This document shows, in pieces, positions 43,801-47,208 of a stretch of DNA of 47,208 nt. The DNA comes from Chara braunii (lineage: Eukaryota; Streptophyta; Charophyceae; Charales; Characeae), in NCBI GenBank assembly GCA_003427395.1, contig BFEA01000074.1, positions 2,867,251 to 2,914,458 on the forward strand. The letters are read 5' to 3'. Within the stretch, counting starts at the first letter, position 1. Every line of letters starts with the position of its first letter. The notes under the pieces were generated by a model. That model saw only the letters and a program-made list of their open reading frames with translations. It had not been told where the DNA came from and ran no database searches. The position numbers were made by a program, and so were the translations under genes.

Positions 43801-45254
43801 ATTCTCGTCATGAACAATAAAATCAGCAAGACATCGCTGCGGGGCGGAACCATCTTCATCATCCTTGTTGCTCCCCACTTCCCCCTTGGTCGTTATCAGA
43901 AGCACATCCTCACTGTCAGCCACCAACCTCTCCTCAACCTTCAGTTTTGCGTCGGACTCGTCCAAATGCACATTTTCAGAGTAGGAAACGGCCACAGTCG
44001 AACGCCGTGGGCGTGAGATACCATGCCGCTCTTTCCCAACAGCCTCTGATTCTGCCTTCATCACATTCTTTGACTTCTTGTTCTTCACACTCATCGTGCT
44101 ATTCTTCTTCTTCTTCTTGTCCACTACTCCATTGGAAGTATCTTTTCCCTCCGGATCAACATTATCCTCACCCTCATTATCATCAGTAGCCTCACCTCCA
44201 CTCTCCTGGTCCTTCTCCTCAGCCCCTGCCTGTTCATCAACGGCCATGCTTCCTGTATCATCCGGACCATGACGACCACGTTTTCCAGCCCGTTCCTCTT
44301 TTCCCTTGCCTGCTTTGCTCAGTCGAGATCTCTTCTTTCCCAACTTAGGAGAATGGTCTCCATCATCATCAACTGCGGCATCCGTTTGTTGCTTGGATCC
44401 CTTCTGTTTAATCTTCTCTGTTCTCGGCAGAACTTCTTTGGTTTCGAAGTCGCTGTCATCATCCAGATCAAGAACAGCTACTTCAGGTACCCCACACCCA
44501 CCTCCATTCTGTTTAGCCTTGACCTCCTTTGGCATCTTCTTTCCATTTTCGCTAGCTTTCCAAACGCTCACACTCCCACCTTGCTGCCTACGGGGGCTTG
44601 ATCTTATACCCTCAGACATACTTCCCCTGTCCTTGCCTGGTGTAATGCCATTGTCCATCGTTTCCCCTTCAATCTTCCCATTAACACCGTGTACCTTTGC
44701 CTCCTTCACATGCTTTTTCTCATCACACTTTGCATCTGCACCAAGCTCCCTCCGCACTTTTGGAGGCTTTCTCTCATGCCTTCCTGTGATTGGGCTGCTG
44801 CCATTCTCAAGCGACTGCTGCGCAATGCCCGCATTACTCTTTCTCAATGGGCTCTTCCCAGTCAAAGGCCTCTTTGATACATTTGGGGTGGACAGCTGCT
44901 GTGGATCTCCAGTAACCTTTCTCAAGGGAGAGCTGCAGCCATTGGCCTTTGGCAAACTGTTCTCCACATCAACTTTTCCAAGACAAGAACTCGTCTTCGC
45001 TGGAGATACTTGATTCCTCCATTCCCCACACTCCTTCGTTGGCGAGAAAGTTCCTTTAGCCAAAGGACTTTTTGACCCTGGAGTATTACAAGGGGACTTC
45101 TTGACTGGGCTTCCCACAATAACCACATCTTCCTTGCCAGCCCTCGCCTTCTTTGCCACATGAACTCCCGCTGGGCTTCCTTTCTTGTTCTTCTTTCCTG
45201 CACCATTTTTCAATATATGATCCTCACACTCCTTCCAGCTCCTGAGCTTATCAC
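9666..45254 (-). CDS. MET1: DNA (cytosine-5-)-methyltransferase, plant MET1/DNMT1 type (ten exons, 5' incomplete)
   Basis: This enzyme copies CG methylation onto the new DNA strand after replication, in the nucleus. Joining 45254-40906, 38659-38495, 35803-35584, 34014-33903, 31881-31734, 29176-28979, 25413-25135, 17057-16896, 14100-13882 and 9803-9666 gives an open frame of 5,990 bases (at least 1,995 residues). Visible domains are a basic Ser-Pro-rich N-terminus, two replication-foci domains, two BAH domains, and motifs I (DIFAGCGG), IV (PPCQ), VI (ENV), VIII (QSRKR), IX (RECARSQGF) and X (IGNAVPPP). Two RFDs and no CXXC zinc finger are the plant pattern. All residues expected for catalysis are present and I see no frameshift. 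The N-terminus before RFD1 (about 470 residues) is much longer than in Arabidopsis MET1. The first exon is missing: the frame enters at an acceptor in phase 1. Confidence 0.96.
9949..10118. repeat. AT-rich repeat with CGTCAAATAGAACTGCC motif
   Basis: A 40-50-bp unit (TATATATCGTCA, AGAACT, GGTAAACCGTA or similar) occurs twice here, at about 9977 and 10017. The second is nearly identical to 23661-23713. The block is flanked by related phrases, AATAGCATGTATTGCCACC and AATAGCGTGTGTTGCCACC. Its class is unknown. Confidence 0.65.
10485..10612 (+). repeat. Dispersed repeat R1 (CTGGACC...CCAGCAGGTG family)
   Basis: It contains AATCAATGCTGGCAAGCTGTT followed by GGCTGGACCTGCTTTCCAGCA, an echo of TCCAGCAGGTGATGC, and CCAACCAATAGACGGAG. 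Relatives are at about 14990-15135, 15980-16035 (inverted) and 17618-17712. CTGGACC and CCAGCAGG parts can pair. No coding capacity. Confidence 0.65.
10613..11058. other. Intron sequence, nothing recognised
   Basis: Pyrimidine-rich runs lie around 10760-10790 and 10905-10930. No gene or mobile element boundary is visible. Confidence 0.5.
11059..11544 (+). mobile_element. Short TIR element, family A, with 8-bp target duplication
   Basis: The element (11067-11536, 470 bp) starts CTAGGAAGAT and ends ATCTCCCTAG, giving a 10-bp inverted repeat with one mismatch. It is flanked by the exact direct repeat GTTGTGAG (11059-11066, 11537-11544). GC-rich ends (GACCGGCCGG, CCCGGGCG-type) enclose A/T runs and a conserved core reading AAAGTTGTTCATATTGCAAT. 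It codes for nothing, so it needs transposase from elsewhere. Eight-bp duplications fit the hAT superfamily. Another copy with its own target duplication is at 30978-31695. Confidence 0.85.
11545..12366. other. Intron sequence, nothing recognised
   Basis: A short direct duplication GTACGTCGTTTTTTGAAAGT lies at about 11545-11595. A two-unit telomere-like phrase AGGGTTTAGGGTTTAA lies near 12126. No gene. Confidence 0.5.
12367..12444. repeat. 22-bp perfect inverted repeat with 34-bp loop
   Basis: The arm AACACGGAGGCTGGGTAATGGC (here given as AACACGGAGGC plus TGGGTAATGGC) at 12367-12388 is the exact reverse complement of 12423-12444. A related tail, CCTCC(G/C)TGTTGTG(T/C)TTAG(C/T)AATAAA, recurs at about 12564-12589. 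It could be a mobile-element end or an RNA hairpin. Confidence 0.85.
13882..14100 (-). CDS. MET1: MET1 exon: target recognition domain end and motif IX
   Basis: This exon has 219 bp, 73 codons, phase 0. Acceptor GTTTGTGCAG, donor TCACAG|GTTCG. It encodes [20 protein letters not shown], then [19 protein letters not shown] and [19 protein letters not shown]. The RExxxxQGF motif IX is split here: the next exon opens GFPD. Confidence 0.95.
14590..14955. repeat. 183-bp tandem duplication
   Basis: CTTTTGTCTAGCAAGGACACTG (as CTTTTGTCTAGC plus AAGGACACTG) near 14628 recurs near 14810. The following text, GGTCTGGATTCAC, GCAGCATACCAGCTA and GGGAGCTTGG, is shared. The two open frames here mirror each other because of it. 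Confidence 0.8.
14985..15135 (+). repeat. Dispersed repeat R1 copy
   Basis: It contains CAGGGCAATCAATGCTG, then AAAGGGACGTTGGACCCGGT, TTCCAGCAGGTGTAGCTCCCC and CAACAGACCGGAGC. The 17618-17712 copy is its closest relative. Confidence 0.65.
15197..15564. mobile_element. Short TIR element, family B, with 8-bp target duplication
   Basis: The element (15205-15556, 352 bp) starts CTGTGTAGCA and ends TGCTACACAG, a perfect 10-bp inverted repeat. It is flanked by CTTGACTC on both sides (15197-15204, 15557-15564). Subterminal regions repeat ACGTTCG, GAACGTG and CGAACAC motifs in both orientations. The middle is A-rich and non-coding. The 8-bp duplication suggests a non-autonomous hAT-like element; if the bordering G belongs to the target, the duplication would be 9 bp. 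Confidence 0.85.
15611..15706 (-). pseudogene. U6 snRNA pseudogene
   Basis: On the minus strand the order of U6 segments is preserved: a damaged 5' stem, AAAATTGGAACAATACAGAGA, AGTTTAGCATGGC, GGATGACACACAC and GGTCC. Differences are too many for a working snRNA, especially in the 5' stem and the segment before GGATGACAC. Confidence 0.8.
15980..16035 (-). repeat. Dispersed repeat R1 fragment directly 3' of a U6 copy
   Basis: On the minus strand it reads AAAGGGATGCTGGGACCGATT, TCCAGCAGGTGTCGCTCCCT, ACCAATAG. It follows the U6 copy at 16055-16145 after a short A/G-rich spacer, in the same orientation. The upstream half seen in other R1 copies (CAATCAATGCTGG) is absent. Confidence 0.65.
16055..16145 (-). 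pseudogene. U6 snRNA copy, near full length
   Basis: This is the best U6 match in the window on the minus strand: GTCCTCGGGGACAACCG, AAAATTGGAACGATACA, AGATTAGCATGGCCCCT, GCAAGGATGACA and ATAAATCGAGAAATG. Four bases (GAGA before AGATTAG) appear lost and the 3' end is altered. No upstream plant snRNA promoter is visible: its 5' side abuts another U6 fragment. Probably a retrocopy. Confidence 0.85.
16151..16183 (-). pseudogene. U6 snRNA 3'-end fragment
   Basis: On the minus strand it reads GGGACACATAAATCGAGAAA and TGGTCCAAATTTTT, the last third of U6 including its T-run. It sits head to tail just upstream of the U6 copy at 16055-16145. Confidence 0.8.
16289..16360 (-). pseudogene. tRNA-like sequence with A-box and B-box
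   Basis: On the minus strand TAGCTCAGTTGG (A box, 16353-16342) and GCTCGAATCCC (B box, 16306-16296) are spaced as in tRNA genes. The acceptor and T stems do not pair, so this is a decayed tRNA or the head of a tRNA-derived SINE. It is in the same orientation as the U6 copies next to it. Confidence 0.45.
16896..17057 (-). CDS. MET1: MET1 exon: target recognition domain
   Basis: This exon has 162 bp, 54 codons, phase 0. Acceptor TTCTTGCAG, donor GAAGAGAAG|GTGAG. It encodes [34 protein letters not shown] and [16 protein letters not shown], the characteristic target recognition segment of plant MET1. Confidence 0.95.
17618..17712 (+). repeat. Dispersed repeat R1 copy
   Basis: It reads CAGGGCAATCAATGCTGGCA, AAAGGGACGCTGGACCCG, TTTTCCAGCAGGTGCCGCTC and CCCACCAATAGACTGGAGC. 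This is the cleanest copy of the family in the window. Confidence 0.7.
17815..18257 (-). mobile_element. Partial family A element next to an assembly gap
   Basis: Two GC-rich units (about 17815-17912 and 17950-18040), each with CCCGGGTG and CCGGCTGGGCATGA, resemble the end of family A. They are followed by the family core AATTGCAATACAAACAACTT and GGCTGAGGGTCACATCAGAA. The other end is lost in the gap. The core phrase appears twice (about 18105 and 18234), the second right at the gap edge. Confidence 0.65.
18258..19232. other. Assembly gap (975 N)
   Basis: Unknown sequence. Long open frames crossing it are artefacts. Confidence 0.99.
19233..19323. repeat. TC then TG microsatellite
   Basis: About 60 bp of pure TC dinucleotides pass into about 30 bp of TG. 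It borders the gap and probably caused it. Confidence 0.97.
19585..19612 (-). pseudogene. U6 snRNA 3'-end fragment
   Basis: On the minus strand GACACACATAAATCGAGAAA followed by TGGTCC matches the 3' third of U6. The remainder of the molecule is not visible beside it. Confidence 0.65.
19698..20264 (-). pseudogene. Integrase fragment (two frames)
   Basis: The first frame (20264-19935) has a zinc-site remnant [10 protein letters not shown], where a Cys is expected at Tyr, and the core start [19 protein letters not shown] stop and shift near 19930 separate the second frame (19925-19698), with SDWDTRF and [20 protein letters not shown], which carry the last two acidic residues of the DDE triad. 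The first Asp may be the D of SIGFMD. Not functional. Confidence 0.9.
20222..20956 (-). pseudogene. RNase H and connection region
   Basis: It begins [15 protein letters not shown]. RNase H motifs are [34 protein letters not shown] and [20 protein letters not shown] stands where Ty3 elements have ADALSRR. The end runs into a shifted frame over the integrase zinc site, overlapping the next fragment. Confidence 0.9.
21113..21772 (-). pseudogene. Reverse transcriptase fragment
   Basis: Family motifs are all recognisable: [58 protein letters not shown] and [15 protein letters not shown], then KLNPKKCEW and LGHVL. In both catalytic motifs the first aspartate is Asn (AAT in place of GAT), so the enzyme would be dead even without the frame breaks. 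Confidence 0.93.
22110..22484 (-). pseudogene. Retropepsin region, degenerate
   Basis: Residues [20 protein letters not shown] stand where the protease active site should be, and DMILG with following Asn-rich text resembles its C-terminal DxILG motif. The Asp-Ser/Thr-Gly signature is not visible. Identified mainly by its place between gag and reverse transcriptase. Confidence 0.55.
22725..23424 (-). pseudogene. gag fragment with RGG-rich linker and zinc knuckle
   Basis: The frame at 23424-23197 has the gag phrase [19 protein letters not shown] and [12 protein letters not shown]. Downstream is an Arg-Gly-rich stretch (about 23050-22880) with an in-frame TGA. Next is a knuckle reading [14 protein letters not shown], where CFKC and His are expected. 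Several frame breaks. Confidence 0.75.
23641..23715. repeat. AT-rich repeat related to 9977-10066
   Basis: It contains TATATATATCGTCAAATAGA, ACTGCCCGGTAAACCGTAGG and CAGAGAGGGAGAA, shared with the last MET1 intron. It lies just upstream of the gag end of the Ty3 element, so it may mark an LTR or leader, but the second copy has no such context. Confidence 0.65.
24096..24620 (-). mobile_element. LINE 3' fragment
   Basis: The end of the minus-strand reading (24200 to 24096) matches the 3' untranslated end of the LINE at 25559-27041: GACTTGCC, GGAATAGGAACCGGACTG, GCTCCCCAGAA, then an A-rich tail. The frame upstream (24574-24272) includes [15 protein letters not shown], similar to [13 protein letters not shown] near the C-terminus of the other LINE. 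Diverged and 5'-truncated. Confidence 0.55.
25135..25413 (-). CDS. MET1: MET1 exon: motif VIII and start of target recognition domain
   Basis: This exon has 279 bp, 93 codons, phase 0. Acceptor GTTCTCAG, donor ACT|GTAAGT. It encodes [35 protein letters not shown], then [13 protein letters not shown] and [13 protein letters not shown] is motif VIII. The following intron is the longest (8,077 bp) and holds the Ty3/gypsy remains. Confidence 0.95.
25582..26256 (+). pseudogene. C-terminal part of LINE reverse-transcriptase protein (zf-RVT)
   Basis: The frame is open for 224 residues. [20 protein letters not shown] with EAEYVW is the zinc-binding domain that follows the polymerase in plant LINEs (Cys-x2-Cys and a His before LLCP). 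A Trp-rich helix region and a basic tail ([18 protein letters not shown]) follow. The polymerase and endonuclease are missing, so it is a remnant. The ATG is inside the domain and not a true start. Confidence 0.85.
26300..26625 (+). repeat. Tandem repeats in the LINE 3' untranslated region
   Basis: GCAGAACGCAGAAACAGCAG starts near 26345 and 26411 (66-bp period, with an ambiguous base at the joint), and a variant at 26580. AATAGACTAGGGTTTAGGGT recurs near 26315 and 26552. The TTTAGGG units are only two long. Confidence 0.75.
27051..27660. repeat. Dispersed repeat interrupted by the LINE
   Basis: It continues the repeat whose left part is 25518-25558. It is related along its length to 45616-46260, with GGCTATGG, CACTTTCCT(T/A)TATGGAAAGC and TCTGCGCCC among the shared pieces. 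Class unknown; no coding frame is shared between copies. Confidence 0.7.
28179..28300 (+). pseudogene. U6 snRNA retrocopy with 20-A tail (copy 2)
   Basis: The sequence is identical to 1257-1378. U6 similarity spans 28179-28280 and the A tail 28281-28300. It is in antisense orientation in the MET1 intron before the motif VIII exon. Confidence 0.85.
28979..29176 (-). CDS. MET1: MET1 exon: motif VI (ENV)
   Basis: This exon has 198 bp, 66 codons, phase 0. Acceptor TGAGCAG, donor TATCAG|GTGGGT. It encodes [20 protein letters not shown] to [19 protein letters not shown] contains motif VI, whose Glu protonates the target cytosine. This is the copy in correct gene order; the same exon recurs at 2057-2254 in the duplicated block. 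Confidence 0.96.
30300..30628. repeat. Three tandem units of 114-122 bp (copy 2)
   Basis: Identical to 3378-3706; units begin at 30300, 30422 and 30536. Confidence 0.85.
31068..31121. other. Assembly gap (54 N)
   Basis: A short gap inside the family A element. It separates two versions of the same left element end. Confidence 0.99.
31122..31216. repeat. 95-bp echo of 30857-30951 after the gap
   Basis: The sequence is the same as 30857-30951 (and 3935-4029), then diverges about 20 bp before a second, different element end (CTGGTCCCAAATTCACGG). It looks like two contig ends that overlap but were not merged. Confidence 0.9.
31734..31881 (-). CDS. MET1: MET1 exon: catalytic loop motif IV
   Basis: This exon has 148 bp; with two bases carried over it makes 50 codons from [15 protein letters not shown] to [16 protein letters not shown] holds the catalytic cysteine that attacks cytosine C6. 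Acceptor GGCAG, donor CCAG|GTAGGT. The exon ends directly after the Gln of motif IV; the next exon opens GFSGMNRF. Confidence 0.96.
31882..33902 (-). other. MET1 intron (2,021 bp)
   Basis: Contains a GGGA/GGAA microsatellite (about 33108-33144) and a 26-A run near 33829-33851. No gene or element was recognised. Confidence 0.75.
33903..34014 (-). CDS. MET1: MET1 exon: motif II/III region
   Basis: This exon has 112 bp, entering in phase 1 and leaving in phase 2. Acceptor TTGCCAG, donor TTAAG|GTGAGA. It encodes [18 protein letters not shown] and on to [19 protein letters not shown] carries the acidic residue (motif II) that contacts the cofactor ribose in this family. Confidence 0.95.
34015..35583 (-). 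other. MET1 intron (1,569 bp)
   Basis: Includes a local echo of AATCTGCACTGTCAGAATAA at about 35074 and 35229, with TG-rich runs between. Otherwise nothing recognised. Confidence 0.75.
35584..35803 (-). CDS. MET1: MET1 exon: KG linker and methyltransferase motif I
   Basis: This exon has 220 bp and ends in phase 1. Acceptor GCATGCAG, donor TCAG|GTTAGC. It starts [12 protein letters not shown], passes a Gly-Lys-rich linker ([18 protein letters not shown]) and reaches [28 protein letters not shown] is motif I, which binds S-adenosylmethionine. The Gly-Lys linker joins the BAH region to the catalytic domain in this family. Confidence 0.96.
37405..37492. repeat. TC microsatellite (88 bp)
   Basis: Uninterrupted TC dinucleotides; on the minus strand they give the Glu-Arg alternating frame. 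Confidence 0.98.
37625..38105. repeat. 257-bp tandem duplication
   Basis: Two units start near 37625 and 37882 (CTTGCCATG(A/C)AGCATTTT). Shared text includes TTTCGGGCTACCCACCAGGT, TTATTGCATAAGGGT and CCCTGAAC. They are clearly diverged. Confidence 0.8.
38495..38659 (-). CDS. MET1: MET1 exon: end of BAH2
   Basis: This exon has 165 bp, 55 codons, phase 0 at both ends. Acceptor TTTGTGCAG, donor CAG|GTGCG. It encodes [19 protein letters not shown] through NPDTGSLKQ, the usual C-terminal part of the second BAH domain, and continues LHE of the previous exon exactly as in other plant MET1 proteins. Confidence 0.95.
38660..40905 (-). other. MET1 intron (2,246 bp)
   Basis: Starts with the GT microsatellite on the transcribed strand. 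A short duplication with GCCTCGGGTAG lies at 39215-39290. A possible distant relative of family A ends lies near 39690-39860 (CTAGGTTACCGGGCC, GTTTAAAGGGGTTTAAA), not certain enough to call. Confidence 0.7.
40790..40905. repeat. AC microsatellite directly at a splice donor
   Basis: About 115 bp of AC (GT on the minus strand), with two or three CG interruptions and one ambiguous base. Its first GT on the coding strand is the donor of the large MET1 exon. Confidence 0.97.
40906..45254 (-). CDS. MET1: MET1 exon: N-terminal tail, RFD1, RFD2, BAH1, start of BAH2
   Basis: This exon has 4,349 bp and no intron. The acceptor AATTCAG precedes 45254. The frame is [14 protein letters not shown], then a TTG codon at 45213, so no ATG starts here. 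Counting from that TTG, residues 1-230 hold eight Ser-Pro sites, most followed by basic residues. Residues 245-420 are acidic and Lys-rich, with runs such as DKKKKKN. RFD1 is about 458-600 ([34 protein letters not shown]). RFD2 is about 730-1010 ([55 protein letters not shown]). An acidic linker follows, then BAH1 at 1140-1310 and the start of BAH2 from 1335 ([21 protein letters not shown]). The donor GAG|GTGTGT is the first GT of a long GT microsatellite. Confidence 0.95.
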
Positions 45255-45572
45255 CTGAATTGCAAATGACGAAATTACAAAATCACTTATCAGGACAAGG
45301 GTACCTGTTGCAGCTTCGCTCACAAAAATAAAAAATAAATAAAAAGATGAGAAGGGGAGGGGGGATTGTTTTTGTTTTGAGGCTCATCTATGTAATAAGA
45401 AAAAGAATCTGACAGCCGCAGAGAAATCCGTTTGCAAGAAAACAGGAGGGAATAACAGTTAAGCTTTTTTTTTCGTACCGCGGACGTTTTGTTTGGGAAG
45501 CCGTTACCTTCTCAGCATCGATTTTTGCTTTGTGCTGTGTGAACTGACCCACAAAGTTTCAGTCTGACATAT
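45255..45572. other. Upstream intron of MET1, nothing recognised
   Basis: Immediately upstream of the first visible exon. I found no exon with a phase-1 donor that would supply the N-terminus. Confidence 0.5.
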
Positions 45573-46260
45573 CTGCAAGGAATATGAGCGAGAGCGATAG
45601 CCAGACATCCAAATTGCAAAATCACGAAGTAGCCCAGATAGTCATGTACCAAGCAGAGAGCAGAATGCACCAAGATACCGTCCAAAGAAGAGAAATACAA
45701 TGAACTCAAATGCCAATGCCGACGCTCTGTGGTCACACCAACATAGTATCCAATGTCGCTCCTACTGTCTGGCGCCCAGCGCCCAGCCTACTCTACCCGG
45801 CCTACCTAGCCTGCCTCATGCAACAGGGACACATCGAAGTTAAAGACCAATGTACAATCGCCAATGCAGACCGCCAGCATAAACCAGGTACGTGTCGCAC
45901 TCCTCCCCTCATCACCCCCTGTCTTCCCCCACTGCATGCGCCTCCTACCCGAAGACCACCATCACCATCACCGCGCCCGCGCCCCAGCAGCCCGGCTATG
46001 GGCGCCGTGCACCCGCTGCCTCAGCAGAGCCCCTCTCACCTCAGCACCCGTGCGCGCATCTGGCCCCCAGCATAACGCAGCAGCTCATGCACTAGAGCAG
46101 CAGCGTGGCCGCATTGCTCTGCCAGGCCAGAAATCCCCTGCCCCTGGGCACTCACTTTCCTATATGGAAAGCGTCCCCTGCCGTCGGCTGCCCTGGGCCA
46201 GGCGTGTAGGGGCCCAATAGCTTCAGGTTGGCCCCAAGTGTCTGCGCCCAGGCCCAGTTT
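45573..46260. repeat. Diverged copy of dispersed repeat (uninterrupted site)
   Basis: It aligns in order with 25518-25558 followed by 27051-27660 and with 129-735, but lacks the LINE. Frequent substitutions and small indels show it is an old relative, not an assembly duplicate. Confidence 0.7.
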
Positions 46261-47160
46261 CAGATACTGGTGTGAGCCTCATGCAGTTAGGCACGTCCAG
46301 GTAGCCCTCCAGGCTCCAAGTGTTTGACGCATTCTCATTGGCTCGGGAGATGTATGCCGACAATGCTGCTTTCTCATTGGTCCGCGGCCTCTCAGTGATG
46401 TGTCGGCCTCTCACTCCGCGTGCCCAGGGGCTCAACCGGATGAGCCCTGGGCTCAACTGTACGACGCAGCTGCTGCTTCTAGAAGGAACCAGGGAAGGCT
46501 CACATTGCTCTGTAACCAACAGGCGTGCTGCAACTGTCTGGTACCCCACGCACGAAAAATGTCAAAAATAGGCCTCTCGTGGATGTACAGGCCCGCCTTC
46601 ACTTACGGCAGCTTGCTGGGGCCGCAGCCCAGAACATTTGCATGCCCGAGAAGGGCCTCGCGAGTACTCAATCCTCGCATTATCTGAACTTTTCTGAGAA
46701 AATGCAGTCCCATTGTCCCGTTCATGAGTTTGCTAAAGATTCCGATTCTAAGTTTGCTCGCTGCCTTTTCTGAATATGCTTGTGATCAACCAATCAAGTA
46801 TGTATGCCATGTGCTTACTTGATCAGTTTCAACTGTCTGCGTGCAAGTGCATGTGTGTGTGTGAGTCTCAGTTTGTTGGGCCCAGATAGTATGATTGACA
46901 ATTGGCCGCCGGGGGGTGTCGGAAATCGCCTTCAACTGTACGAGTGCCAGTGATGGTAAGCAGGTCTCGTAGTGTATGAATGAGGTAATCAGCATCCAAT
47001 CTGCTTGGCAGTTGCTGTTCGACAGGGGGAGTTGTTGGAAGTAGCGTTGTCATGTGAGCCGTAATGCTGGGCATGCATCTTGGAGCATTTCCTGGAAGGC
47101 CAAAGCCAAAGACAAAACCGAGAAGCACGTGTCAGAATCCACAATTGACAGCATGGCAGA
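46261..47160. other. No gene recognised
   Basis: Short frames on both strands without recognisable families. A small inverted phrase GCCCAGGGGCTCA and TGAGCCCTGGGC lies near 46422-46452. Confidence 0.5.

Positions 47161-47208
<48 letters not shown>
47161..47208. repeat. CT microsatellite at the window end
   Basis: Pure CT dinucleotides for 48 bp up to the last base, so the tract may be longer. Confidence 0.98.

Overview
The window is eukaryotic nuclear DNA from the plant lineage. Its one clear protein-coding gene is a plant-type maintenance DNA methyltransferase (MET1/DNMT1 family) on the minus strand. Its exons are small islands in introns of 1.6 to 8 kb, and everything else is repeats and transposon remains. 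Plant-type domain order, very long introns and heavy repeat load suggest a streptophyte, perhaps a charophyte alga such as Chara. That species guess is inference only.

MET1 runs from 45254 down to the stop codon at 9666-9668 in ten exons that I could place to the base with GT-AG borders and consistent phase (5,990 coding bases, at least 1,995 residues). The first exon seen starts at an acceptor, so the true start codon lies in an earlier exon that I did not find. Order: basic Ser-Pro-rich N-terminus, two replication-foci domains (RFD), two BAH domains, then methyltransferase motifs I, IV, VI, VIII, IX and X over eight small exons. Introns carry a decayed Ty3/gypsy element (about 19.7-23.4 kb), a 5'-truncated LINE with poly(A) and target-site duplication (25559-27041), two kinds of short terminal-inverted-repeat elements with 8-bp target duplications (11067-11536, 15205-15556, 30978-31695), U6 snRNA retrocopies and many tandem repeats.

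Bases 1-4036 repeat 26923-30958, apparently without a difference, including one MET1 exon. Copy 1 ends exactly at a 38-bp Nextera mate-pair junction adapter (4037-4074). The left 4 kb is therefore very probably an assembly artefact and the extra exon is not real. Two N gaps (18258-19232, 31068-31121) are flanked by unmerged redundant sequence.

From 4075 to 9665, downstream of MET1, I see no gene: unique-looking sequence, a GAA-rich tract and several tandem repeat blocks, including a regular 73-bp minisatellite. From 45255 to 47208 there is a third, diverged copy of a dispersed repeat also present inside the duplicated segment, and a terminal CT microsatellite. No tRNA or rRNA gene that looks functional, and no CRISPR array, was seen.
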